Source of the DNA: Aspidapion aeneum
Taxonomy: Eukaryota; Arthropoda; Insecta; Coleoptera; Brentidae
Reading direction: 5' to 3'
NCBI GenBank assembly: GCA_963576565.1
Contig: OY755044.1
Coordinates: 39,639,235 to 39,703,234 of the forward strand
DNA: 64,000 nucleotides
Shown: piece after piece, positions 53,930 to 64,000 of the stretch
Position numbering within the stretch: the stretch's first letter is position 1
How the letters are laid out: every line of letters starts with the position of its first letter
Notes under the pieces: generated by a model
What the model was told of the DNA's origin: nothing
The model's database searches: none
Seen by the model: the letters and a program-made list of their open reading frames with translations, nothing else
Translations under genes and position numbers: made by a program

Positions 53930-54744
53930 TAGGGGCATTTTGGGTCGCGTATTTTACACTTTGTTACCGTTAGTGTTATTACTGAGTCTGCGCATTAGCT
54001 GCTTCTCGCTCCTTTTTTGTTATTTACAGTAACGGCGCCCAGTTTTTTTATGCAATCAATTTTTTTACTAAAATTTGTTAGTTTGGTTTGTAAAAAGCCA
54101 TAAATCTAACAAAAATAAATAAACAAATGTAAATAAAGAAAAAGTTGAAGGAGTGTGAAACTACTAATTTAACGTTTGTGTTATACTTATCTTTATAGTT
54201 TTTTATTATCTATTTAATGCAGTCAAATGTTTTACTAAAATTCGGTAGTTTGGTTTGTAAAAAGCCATAAATCTAATAAAAATAAATAAACAGATATAAA
54301 TAAAAAGAACGTTGAATGTGTGAAACTACTAATTTAACGTTTGTGTTATACTTATCTTTATTGTTCCAAAATCTATCTTTTTTGCCCTGAATATTACCGG
54401 TATTTTTCGTAACAATAACGGTAATAGCTGTCAAATTTTCTGTTATGTTACCGCTTTTTTTAAGGTTAGTTTTGTATTGTTTTTTTAATGCAGTCGCATT
54501 TTTTACTAAAATTAGGTAGTTCGGTTTGTAAAAAGCCATAAATCTAATAAAAAGAAATAAAACAAATATAAATAAACAAAACGTTGAAGATGTGTGAAAC
54601 TACTAAATTAACGTTTGTGTTATGCCTATCTTTAGTGTTACAAAGTCTATCTTTTTTGCCCTGAATATTACCGTTATTCTCAGTAACAATAACAGTAACA
54701 GCTGTCAAATTTTCTGTTATTTTAATTGACCCAAAATGTCCCTA
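53930..54744. mobile_element. TTAA-flanked MITE with internal subrepeats
   Basis: The ends TAGGGGCATTTTGGGTC and the inverse of TAGGGACATTTTGGGTC form a 17-bp inverted repeat with one mismatch. TTAA lies outside both (53926-53929, 54745-54748). Inside, TTTACTAAAATT..GTAGTTTGGTTTGTAAAAAG-type units recur three times (54065, 54232, 54500), and a TTTTGCCCTGAATATTACCG segment twice (54384, 54654). Non-coding and piggyBac-like by target site. Confidence 0.78.
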
Positions 54745-54749
54745 TTAAC

Positions 54750-56103
54750 CAATATACGATTATCAGAAAGCATTTGACACAGTCCGTTATTATCAGCTAG
54801 GCCATGTGCCTAGCAAGCCTGTTATTTTTTACCTATATTGTTTACACCCACTTAATAAATTTTCATAAGGAGAATCACATTGCAGGAAGAAAAATAGATG
54901 TCATTTAAAAGTAAGCAGAAAGGGCTTCAACTGGTTTATTAAACAGGTTGTAAATTTTGTAAAAAAATATTCTTGATCCAAAATTGTGCTAGCTATTTAT
55001 TTTTTTTAATAAAAATGTTAAAATGCAGGTCATTAAAGCAGCCTCCAAAAATTAGTAAAAAAAGGAATTATATTTTAAATATATTATTTTTGCTTACGTA
55101 AACTAACAAAAAAATTATGAATGATGTGCTATTATTACGTCTTTCTAGAAACTTCTTTCTAACAACGGAAATCATCAACAACAACATTGCGTTTAATATG
55201 GTATTTATAAAATATTTAGCATAAAAGAGTGTTTCCGGAAAAAGTTGGACCGTATAACTTTTTTTTGTTATGCTCTGATGTGGTCTGGTGATAAATTACT
55301 TTAGTATATTTTTCCTGCGTTATTTAAAGGAGTAAAAAAAAAAGGAAAATAATTGAGTTTTCTTATTTTGGCTTCTTCTATAACTTTCATTTATTAAAAT
55401 ATTGTGCATCATACCATTAACAATCTGTATAATTTTTTCTAGAAAAAAAAAGTCGACTTGTGAAAAGATAAATCAGGAAAAAATCCAAACAAATGGTTTT
55501 AAAAATCGGGAGTCACCGAGTCATTCGGGCGTGATATTCAGCGGGTTTATCCAGACTGCCAAAATTTTCAGTAGTTTGTCGTGAGCATAGATTGATGAGG
55601 GTTATATTTAATTCTTGCAATATCACGGGCAGCTACTGTTTTATTCAAATAAGAAATAGAACAAATATTTCATGTAGTAACATTTTAAATTGTCAAGTAA
55701 ACTTGACTTTGCTCTAGACTTTTGGCATTGATTGGCGGTTCGTTTAACGATAAAAACTTAAAATTTTGTTTTGAACAAAGATATATTAATACTGTATTAA
55801 AAAACCACATCTTTAAAATGAGAACGAGCCACTAATGCCAAACCGAGGAAAACATCAAAAATGATAACCAAAAATTGAAAAATTAATGTCAGACTTCGCT
55901 TCCTATAAAGCTATTACGATCAGTGTCGTTAGGTCTACGTCAAGCTAAAAAATAAAGGCATCTTTTCTTCAAACGTAACATGAATTTTACAGTGGCGGTT
56001 CCTTCATAAGTGCTCATGTGCACGTGCACTCCCAAATTTTAAAATTTAATCATTCTTTAACCAAAGACATGAATACGAACTAAAAATTAACATTATATAT
56101 TAA
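54750..56103. other. Intergenic / possible 3' UTR side of the minus-strand exon
   Basis: Nothing recognised. Its right end may include the 3' UTR of the exon at 56104-56218; several TTTATT words (AATAAA on the minus strand) occur but none stands out. Confidence 0.35.
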
Positions 56104-56218
56104 TTAGTGTTTGTCTTCGTCTTCAAACCAGGATGCGGTGGATGGTGGATGCGTAGGTGGGCCCGCGCCGTGCTTGACTGGAACCAAACCCTGTGCACCG
56201 TAGATGTTATGTCGCATT
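56104..56218 (-). CDS. Candidate terminal coding exon of an unidentified host gene
   Basis: On the minus strand a strong acceptor (TCCTCTCTTTCTATATTTTG then TAATTAG) ends at 56219. After one base the frame reads ATG CGA CAT and so on for 37 codons to TAA at 56104-56106. It is GC-rich and balanced in composition, unlike the AT-rich surroundings. The C-terminus is proline-rich and ends in an acidic SWFEDEDKH. I do not recognise the protein. It could be the last exon of a gene whose other exons lie to the right, or an exon carried by a transposon. No upstream exon was identified with confidence. Confidence 0.45.
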
Positions 56219-58010
56219 CTAATTACAAAATATAGAAAGAGAGGACTATGAATACATGTCCTTAAAGAATTTTACAGTACATAGAATAGGGCCTTTCTTC
56301 GGTTGTGCTCTTATGCAGAAATTGCGAGAATCGATGCCGGCCGCACCCATGTGATGCTCCTCGCGACAACGGTTATCGTTGGGTGTTCTATCACCTCATG
56401 TGTTAAATGAGTGCACTTAGACACTTGCACCAGTATTTACTAAGACCTTAAGACTTAGCATTGTAGACCGGGTTTAAGTATCAAGTCTATAGACTTGATA
56501 TCGACCGGTTTAAGTGTATTATTTTAATACTCACAGGTCAAATAACTGCAAAGATTTGGTTCACCCTAATGTGCAATATAATAGTAAGCATTTCTCAGTG
56601 AGTTTCATCTAATATAAATTCAAATTAACTTTAGAAATAAAGAAAAACCACATAAAAATTTTGTAACGTAATGTCATTTTTTGGAAATTTAGTCCGTGCA
56701 GTCGTAGGATTCCCGTTTAAAATAGTCTCAAATTGTAGTAAGGTGATCCGTGGTACCACCCCTGAGTGGTGGTTTAAAGTTCGAAAAACAATAGAGACAA
56801 TCCATGATTGACAAAAAACTTATATACAAAAAAATCACGGGAAAAATGAGTTAAACCTTCAACTAAATTGTAGACTTTTAAACCTAGGATTGTAGCACTT
56901 AGCACTGTAGGCCCTTTAGTAAAAACTGGTGTTGGAGTTTTCCCTTGGCCGTATTTTTTTTTATTTCGACGACTTAACGCGTAGTTACGAGAATGGCGAG
57001 ACTTTCTAATTCTGATAGCATTAACGTGCAATATTTAAAGACGAGTAAATTTTCTTCTTTGCCACAATGGGTGAGAATAGTAATGTTTTCTATTGAAAAA
57101 AGAAATTATACTCAAATTTCAAAGTTAAATGAAATGGTTATTGTAGAATTTGTTTCAAAAAAGGACAGACGCCTTTAAATTCAGTACAAAACGTGTTTGT
57201 AAAATATAAAAACTAGTTATGATACATTTATTATTTATTTATAAAAACAATAAAAATACATAACTCATATTTAACTAAATATCTAATGTTTTAATTATTT
57301 GCTCTAAATTATATGATGTAATCGCCTACTAGATGACCCAAAAAATTGGGCGTGGCACTGAAAAAAGAATTTCGACTGTGTCGCAATTTTTTTTTTGGAA
57401 CCGTTAGTTGAATTTTGTGCGTTTTGGTAGATTGACCATATTTGTTTAGCGGAATGGAGCACATCGGGGACAGAAAAGCCTGAGTTTGAACCGAACCGAT
57501 AATATGCCCTAAAAAATTCGATAACCTAAAGAAAAGTTCTCTCTTCGAACTAAAAAGCTTCATTTTGCATACAAATCGAAGAACCGCCTGGATATAAAAT
57601 AATATCCAATAGGCCGCCAAAAAAGCCGCACAAATAAAAAACCGGCCGGATATCACTGTTTCCTTACTCTTTTAAAAGTCAACAGGAAAAAGAGAGAGTA
57701 TGCAAAAAGCGTTTTTCATTTTAACGTATACATAAGTATTATTCTGTCAAAGCCAGACTTCTCGTATAATAAATGTGGTTTGTAAAACAGGTCAGGAAAA
57801 CGGCCTTTGCTCTTTGAGCCATCCGCAGGTGATTTTATTGATCCTCTTAGCCTAAGCCTAAGCATCCGCTCACCTGATGCTGCTATGTGGAATGTGACAA
57901 AACGCCGTAACGGACAATAATTTGTCATAAGTACGACAACACCTATGTGGCGCCTCAAAAGTTAGCCTATGCCATAGCATCGTCATGCATTGGTAATTCA
58001 ATACACGGCT
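56219..58010. other. Intergenic or intronic; one GC-richer block
   Basis: 56290-56400 is GC-rich and open in two minus-strand frames for 27-49 codons, class unknown. 56479-56500 is a palindrome (separate entry). The 115-codon minus frame at 57309-57656 has no recognisable domain. Confidence 0.35.
56479..56500. repeat. 22-bp perfect palindrome between direct repeats
   Basis: TATCAAGTCTA followed by its exact reverse complement. GACCGGGTTTAAG (56466-56478) and GACCGGTTTAAG (56503-56514) flank it as direct repeats. Confidence 0.75.
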
Positions 58011-58013
58011 CTG

Positions 58014-58268
58014 GGACGAAATAGCGCGCGACAAATTATCGCAGATAAAATGGCGCGGTACCAAATAGTGCGTGACAAAATACCATGTAGACAAATTACC
58101 GCGTAACGCAATAGCGCTCTCTTATCCAGTGCTATTTTGTTGCGCGCTATTTCGTCCATGCACTATTTTGTCCCGTGCTAATTTGTTTACACGCTATTTT
58201 GTTACGCGCTGATATGCCCATGGTCTAATTTGGCCATGTGCTATATTGTCACGCGCTATTTTGTCACA
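58014..58268. mobile_element. Foldback-like element 3: ~15-bp repeats GCGCGACAAAATA
   Basis: The left arm (58014-58116) has about seven drifting units such as GGGACGAAATAGCGC. The right arm (58126-58268) has about nine in inverse orientation (GCGCTATTTTGTCAC). Arms abut around CTCTCTTATCCAG. No coding potential. Confidence 0.7.
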
Positions 58269-58554
58269 AAGCCTCTACACACTTTAGGTCAGCTTTTAGG
58301 TTATCAATAACCTCGAATTTATCAAATTTTAAGAAAATATTTATTTGTATTCACCATATATCTACCGTCCATAAGCTAGAATGCCCCTATTTACCTATAA
58401 AGTTTTCCTAGTTTTGATTAAAAACCCGAAAAATAATAAAAACCCTAAAAGCTAAAGAAGATTTGCTTATAAAAATTGATGTAAGAATGTTGTGATTAAG
58501 ATGGCACTGAAAAATCAAAAATGTTGGATAACGGTATTATTGCTTATGCACGAC

Positions 58555-58690
58555 ATCAGTTCACCACAGTACTGTACAAGTTTTACAACAGGATTTGTAA
58601 CAGGACCCGACAAGACTCAACAGAACACAACAGGACACAAGGGCTCAATAGGAAAGGACAGGAATGCAGGACCCAACATTAGTTTACAAA
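58555..58690 (+). repeat. Partial relative of the element at 62646-63372
   Basis: CATCAGTTCACCACAGTAC followed by TTTTACAACAGG and ACAGGACCCGACA repeats matches the left end of that element (CATCAGCTTTCAACAGTACC). Confidence 0.6.
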
Positions 58691-58699
58691 TATATATGA

Positions 58700-60859
58700 A
58701 TATAAACTTTTTTTAGATTTAAAAGATTTTTTGAGGAAAATTTTAAACTGTTTGAATTAGGACCTTTTTTTTGTTATTTTGGTCATCAGGTAAAATTCGT
58801 AAAATGTAATAGGCAATGACACATATGTAAATAATATCAGTGAATATAATAAACGAAGATATCAGAAAATGCCGTAACAGCATATCCTAAAAAATTCTAC
58901 TAAATTATTAGCTGTGTGTAAGAAAAAAACAAAAAAAAACGACACAATAGTTATTTTACCACGATACCTACTTATTTATTTTAGTCTTTTAATGTATTAG
59001 TAGAAATGGCAACAAGCAATCAACGTCTGTAAAAATTTATATTTACTTACTTGATTAAATATAGTTTTTAACGATACAATGTTTTCTCTTAGAATGCTGC
59101 GGCTGTCGGCATAGGGATAACTAAAGGCGGCTTTATTATAGATGAAAGTACATAAAACGTTGCAGTAAACTTTTTGTTTATGCTGTAAGTGTGTATTTTT
59201 AGGTCACCTTTTATTTAGTTGCACTATTGGAATCCATTGGCTTTTAAAAAGCTTACTTACCTAGTTTTTTTACCCTTTTAATAAGACTTTTCCATTTTTT
59301 CATAGTTGGCAAAAGTTATTTAATCCGGGTTAAAAAATAGAAGTTTGCTATATTGTCTGGTACGATTATATTTTAAAATCGAACCCTTAAACGATGGTCC
59401 AGTAGTACATCCCTTATGTGTATAAAATAAATATAAAATAGTTTAAAAACGTTACAAACATTAATGAATATAAAATAAAACTTTGTTGCAATTTACAAAT
59501 TGTTACCTATAAAACAAACAAGACCCAAAATATTAAAATAAAATACCAAAATAACAAACTGCAAAATATTCTTCAATTAGAAAAGTCTTATGTTTCTTTA
59601 CTGACAGTTAATTTAGAGGTTTTAGTTTAAGTTCAACAAAATTTAGAATGTGACTTATCTCCTTAAAGTTTCGATTTTTATTAACGGTAGGTTGGACCTA
59701 AGTAATCCATTATCCCTTCTTTAAAGCGCTTGGAGCAACAAAGTCACTAACGTTGCTGATAATCCTAAAGTTTTTCTAGCTAATGAGATAAATAAGAAAA
59801 CCTAAACAAAAAGAGAGGTAAAATGATATTTTATACACAACAGTTTCTTATCTCACAGTTTTTCCATAGCCAATCACATTGAAGAGAAATCCCTCTATTT
59901 ACTTAAGGTTTCCTCTTGCTTAACCGTTATAACTCCCACTCTTAACTTTTCAGTAGTTTTTCTCGCATCAACCATCTGCTGTGTAGGTAGGCGGCAACGA
60001 ACTGATCACCATTGTGGAGCAAGGCCTAAACACTTTCTTATCTTTGCAAAACCATGTTTGGCGCTTTTCGTTTTTCTATACTGGTTCCGTACAGTGGCAC
60101 AGTCAAGGGTCATTTGCATTCCTGACAATATTATGTGGTTTAATATTGTAACCGTTCAAACTCTGCAAAAACCGAGCTAAACTTCGCGTGGAATTATTCA
60201 AATTTGGTTACTAGTTTCAAAGGTATTGCAACTCAATGATAGTCAATGTAATGTACCTAGGTTTATAATTTTTACCCTTAAAAAACTACCCTGACACACA
60301 TTTAAATTTAGTCAAACACTATTTTTGCTAAATATTCATCTCTAAATGTAATAAAAGTTGCGCAAATTTTAAGGCTTTTTACAGGTTCTAATTGTATGAA
60401 ATATATTTTTTAAATATCCCGTTAGATATTATTGACATTTGTGCTAACCTATACTAAAAATTGTTTAAAAAAATAAAAACTAAACTTAAGTAAATATTGT
60501 TTTGTCTAAGTGGGACCAAACTATATTATAAACTATCAAAATTAACACAAATCAGTTACCTACAGGATTAAATTTTTTTTATTTAAAATGATTTTTAATA
60601 CTTGTGTTAAAACTTTAGGTTAGGTTTTTTGTTCTATAATATAAATATTAAATGGTTCTACGTATTCTTTCTTTTTTGAGCTCTTTAAGTTTTAAGGGAG
60701 TAATGAAAATGTGTCTTAGATGGCAAGGACTAACTAAGTATACAAAAAGTTAGTCAGCACCTAGCTTTTTAGAGGTATTTTCCTTAATTAACTGGGCTAT
60801 AGTTTGGGACTCTTAGTTATAATCAGAGTGGTTTTGGTCAGGTGTTTTGTCAGTCTGTT
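58700..60859. other. Intergenic, nothing recognised
   Basis: 2.1 kb of AT-rich DNA without a credible frame or repeat match in this window. Confidence 0.4.
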
Positions 60860-61182
60860 AAGGGGCCTACACGCGAACATTTCTAGAGATTAGTACGCGC
60901 GTACAAGTTTGCACAGACTAATCTCTTCGTGTATAGACAATATCCGCCTAAAATATCTCTCGCAGATGTATTCAGTCGGCGCTTGAATTTTTGTTCGCCC
61001 GCACGATGTACGTGTACAAATCTTTCGGTGTCTAGGCAAAACGCATTGATAATATCAGTTCGGTTTCTCTTTAGTAGGTTTAATTTTATCTTCGTATGTT
61101 ATTCCACTAAACTTACATGTACGCAGAGATTAGTACGCGCAAACTAATCTCAAGAAATGTTCATGTGTCTGTAGGCCCCTTT
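60860..61182. mobile_element. MITE with AAGGGGCCTAC termini
   Basis: The ends AAGGGGCCTACACGCGAACA and the inverse at 61150-61182 are complementary, extending inward through GAGATTAGTACGCGC. Interior non-coding. Confidence 0.7.
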
Positions 61183-61340
61183 CCAATTACCTTTATAATG
61201 CGCGGGCGAATTAGCGCTCTGTCATGCTGTTATGTGTGTGTGTGTGTGTATTTAAGTTTTGTGGCCTGGATCGAGCCAACTGGGCACTATACAATGGCTT
61301 TATCAAATTGTTTATTTTCAAGTTTTTTGTCAGTCTGTTA

Positions 61341-61497
61341 AGCCGATCACACACAAAAAAACATAACGCGTAAGAAGTTCAACCTTATGGACTTTTCTTA
61401 CGTAAATCCAATATGGCCGCTGCATTTCGATCGCTGATTGGTTGAAAGCCCGCTATGCGCCATGCTACGGATTACGTAAATTGTGTGTGTGAAGGCC
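61341..61497. mobile_element. Short MITE with CACACACA termini
   Basis: GCCGATCACACACAAA at the left and TTGTGTGTGTGAAGGC at the right are imperfect inverses; 157 bp. Confidence 0.55.
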
Positions 61498-61917
61498 TTT
61501 ACTCTTAATTCTGCGTAGGCAGAGCGGCGCTCTGGGATGCTCTTATCTTTATTAAAGGTAACGACAAGCGCTAATTAGTGCAGAGTAAGGATGACCTTTA
61601 GCGTTAGAGAGCCAACCAACCAAAACCAACTGTAGCCTTTATCAAACCAACCAAATTATGGTGATGTGTGATTCTGTGATAGAAGATTTATGGTTAGAAA
61701 GTTTGTTCTTTTGTTTACTTTAATTCTTTAAAAAACAGCACGGCAAAGGCAGAGCGCTGCTGCGCTTGCGCATAATAAAGGTAAGAGTAACAGACTGGCA
61801 AAGAACCTGACCAAAAGTATTCTATTATTTTCAAATAGCGACGAACAAGCCCAATTCATAAAAAATCACGGCTACCTACTTATATATACATACAAGTTTA
61901 AATTTTTACCTACACAG

Positions 61918-62377
61918 GAATGACTAGGGAAGGTTTTGTTTTTGACGAAAGAAATTTTTTGAAGATAACGCCGAAAACGTGTTTTTTGTGTGTATTTTGA
62001 CCTATACTAGCAATATCGTTATGATGCCTGTGTGCGTGTGTATGTGTGTATGTATGTTTGTCCGTAACACGATAGCTCCTAAAACACTAAACCGATTTTT
62101 ATGAAATTTTCAGGTAAATTAGTGTTTGATACAGTAACGAGCTGATTAGATTTTGGTTCGGCTCAAATTTTTAAAAATGCTAACATTATACCGGAGCTCC
62201 CATCGCATCAATATGTGGATTGGTTCGGAATATAGTAGAGCACGTTTTTCTCAAAAATGTGTCTTATAACCAAAAACTTCGTAGGACCTTTCATTTCGGA
62301 GATATTTACAAAAAACTGTTTTCAAGGTTGAAATAGCATGGAGTTTTCTTGGAGTGTGCAAATAGCCTGGGAAGCAT
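61918..62377 (+). repeat. Dispersed family with AACCGATTTT core, copy 5
   Basis: Same order as the copies at 15.7-19.1 kb, with a TGTGTGTATGTATGTTTGTCC run and the tail GTGTGCAAATAGCCTGGGAAG. Confidence 0.6.
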
Positions 62378-62645
62378 GAGCGTACGCAGCGAGGGGCAGG
62401 GAGGGGCATTTGCCCCCCTTACATAATTTAATAATTTCCTTATTTCCAAAAAAAAATCAATCAATCAAGTTGGGACTTTAAACTTATTCCCACCTTCTAA
62501 CTTTGTTGTATATTTAACTTTCTACGATTCCATATATATCTATATCTTGCAATTTAAAAGTTTAGATTTATTGCAATTAATCACATTAAATGAGTATTAG
62601 ATCTAATTAAAAATCATCACGAATCTGCAAAAGAAGTGATGAACA

Positions 62646-63372
62646 CGAGGGGTCATCAGCTTTCAACAGTACCGTACAAATTTCACAACAGGACCCGACA
62701 GTACCACGACAGGACCCAACAGTACTCGACAGTACACGACAGTACCCAACAGTACTCGACAGTACACGACAGTACCCAACAGTACTCGACAGTACCACGA
62801 CAGGACCCAACAGTACTCGACAGTACACGACAGTACCCAACAGTACTCGACAGTACACGACAGGACCCAACAGTACCCGACAGTACCCAACAGTACTCGA
62901 CAGTACACGACAGGACCCAACAGTAGTCAACAGTACTCGACAGTACACGATAGGACCCAACAGTACACGACAGTACTCGACACTACCCCCCAACCCCAAC
63001 CAGTGGCGTAGATGCGAAAAGACATGATGAGCTTTTTTTTTTTTTTTTGGTCGCAAGTTTTTTGAGCGCGCGCTTTGTCCCTGTCGGCCTTCCCCCAACA
63101 TGTGATGACCTGTTTTTTTTTTTTTGCTCGCATGTTTTTTGAAGGGCGCGCTTTGTACCTCGCAACAGGACCCAACAGTACTCGACACTACACGACAGGA
63201 CCCAACAGTACACGACAGGACCCAACAGTACTCGACAGTACACGACAGTACCCAACAGTACTCGACAGTACACGACAGTACCCAACAGTACTCAACAGGA
63301 CCCAACAGTACACGTCAGGACCCAAGTCCTGTTGGACGCTGTACAAAATTTTAGGGTGCCGATGACCCCTCG
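62646..63372. mobile_element. hAT-type element made of ACAGTACNCG repeats
   Basis: The 12-bp perfect ends CGAGGGGTCATC/GATGACCCCTCG are flanked by the identical octamer GATGAACA (62638-62645 and 63373-63380). The body is a tandem array of 10-bp words (ACAGTACTCG, ACAGTACACG, ACAGTACCCA, ACAGGACCCA) interrupted at about 63000-63165 by an unrelated poly-T-containing piece with CAGTGGCGTAG at its start. Long open frames on both strands are by-products of the repeat. Confidence 0.82.
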
Positions 63373-63687
63373 GATGAACACTACTTAGCTGAAGCTAGCA
63401 CACGTGCCGAAAACCTTGGAATAGAGTTACAGGTGCCAAGAATAGTAGTTGGGCGATAGTTGTTTATTAATGATACCTTATTTCGATTCTCTGCTTATGT
63501 CTTTGGAGCATCATTGCCCGATAAAAACCTACTAGCTTTCAAACTATTGGCACTACATCCATTTGTTCTGCTGGACTTGTCATTCAGTAAATTCAAGATG
63601 CGCATTAAATGATTTTCAGAATTTTATCATTTAAACGGGCTTGACGATGAGGCTGAATTATGTTACAACTTTTGGAAAGACAAATAA
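63373..63687 (+). pseudogene. hAT transposase relic (ZMYM/P52rIPK-like)
   Basis: Starting at the right target-site copy, one frame reads HYLAEASTRAENLGIELQVP and RIVVGR, stopped near 63457. Another resumes with FRFSAYVFGASLPDK, FKLLALHPFVLLDL, FSEFYHLNGLDDEAELCYNF and WKDK. This order matches the C-terminal half of hAT transposases of the ZMYM-like group. Stops and a frameshift make it dead. Confidence 0.6.
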
Positions 63688-63909
63688 ATAATAAAGAGGA
63701 GTAAAAAAGTTTGGAAGTAGCAGTTTCAAGATTTTACATTACATTCCGTATTTTGCTAGCTATGCCTATGATGCTGTGTATTCTAAGCTACTTTATCAAA
63801 ACGTCAGTATTTTAACAAAATCAAAACTGTCAATGACAAGTAAAATAATAATAACATTGTCATTAGTTATAGAATAATAAATACATTAACATGGTCCTAA
63901 AATGGCTGT
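63688..63909. other. Short AT-rich spacer
   Basis: Nothing recognised between the transposase relic and the LINE fragment. Confidence 0.4.
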
Positions 63910-64000
63910 TTGATAAAATATTTGGGAGTCATTTGGGATAATCAACTTAAATTTAGGGAGCATGTTGACTATTTATGTAAAAAAATTGGAAGAAAATTAG
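63910..64000 (+). pseudogene. LINE RT fragment running off the window
   Basis: The frame from 63910 reads LIKYLGVIWDNQLKF and REHVDYLCKKIGRKL, the conserved post-catalytic segment of Jockey/CR1-type RTs (YLGV-x-D, L-x-F-x-x-H). The catalytic part is not to its left, so this copy is 5'-truncated here. Confidence 0.72.

Larger units (their letters stand above)
60830..61816. repeat. Outer inverted repeat enclosing two MITEs
   Basis: TTTTGGTCAGGTGTTTTGTC and CAGTCTGTTA (60834-60860) are answered by TAACAGACTGGCAAAGAACC and TGACCAAAA (61786-61815). CAGTCTGTTAAG also recurs at 61330. This suggests a larger old element later filled by the two MITEs below. Confidence 0.55.

Noticed and set aside
56240..56400. 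Possible second exon upstream of 56218 on the minus strand
   Set aside because: Open in two frames and GC-rich, but no matching donor in the right phase was convincing.
57309..57656. 115-codon minus frame
   Set aside because: No domain, no conserved motif, composition equal to the surroundings.
62607..63365. Long open frames on both strands (up to 232 codons)
   Set aside because: They simply translate the 10-bp repeat array; the repeated words YCRVL and STVPDST follow directly from it.

Overview
The window looks like a TE-saturated piece of an animal nuclear genome, most likely insect. It is AT-rich and full of microsatellites, has long stretches without open frames, and carries a BEL/Pao LTR retrotransposon, Jockey/CR1-like LINEs, a mariner relic, tRNA-derived SINE sequence, and many hAT-, piggyBac- and pogo-type non-autonomous elements. 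Nothing bacterial is visible (no operons, rRNA or CRISPR). The insect order cannot be fixed from the sequence alone. Only one short stretch, the minus-strand exon at 56104-56218, looks like host protein-coding sequence.

Layout. 1-9.4 kb: intergenic DNA with a THAP-domain relic (about 1956-2115), a clean hAT MITE (972-1211), a hAT-like element packed with CAAGTACTT motifs (3452-4718) and a three-level nest of transposons (5297-7301). 9.4-21.3 kb: MITEs, a local duplication, a foldback-like element built of short tandem repeats (13503-14450), several copies of one unclassified family, and a dead mariner transposase (19506-20468). 21.3-26.2 kb: two 5'-truncated copies of one LINE around a near-perfect 175-bp palindrome. 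26.2-33 kb: inverted-repeat elements, a pogo-type MITE and diverged ~165-bp repeats.

33.0-46.0 kb is the most unusual part. A block (33008-45952) bounded by an identical 12-bp direct repeat holds ten full-length and one partial tRNA-like gene in ~400-bp tandem units. The units run minus in the left arm and plus in the right arm, so the block is a very large inverted repeat. Each tRNA has a glycine-type body with an AGA anticodon loop, and most keep A and B boxes and a T-run terminator. A BEL/Pao element (34898-44000, minus) sits inside one unit. That element is dead: diverged LTRs, a missing protease active-site motif, a frameshift, a stop codon, and a 2.16-kb insertion in pol that itself carries plus-strand splice-like junctions and a miRNA-like hairpin.

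46-64 kb: the flanking ~165-bp repeats resume, followed by a second foldback-like array (46335-46640), a degraded LINE (47128-49711), rearranged repeat blocks, a SINE (about 53192), a TTAA-flanked MITE (53930-54744), the host-like exon, a third foldback-like array (58014-58268), MITEs around 61 kb, and a hAT-type element with 8-bp target duplications (62646-63372) lying in a hAT transposase relic. A further LINE fragment runs off the right edge. The parts do not form a pathway. They record repeated insertion, inversion and tandem amplification.
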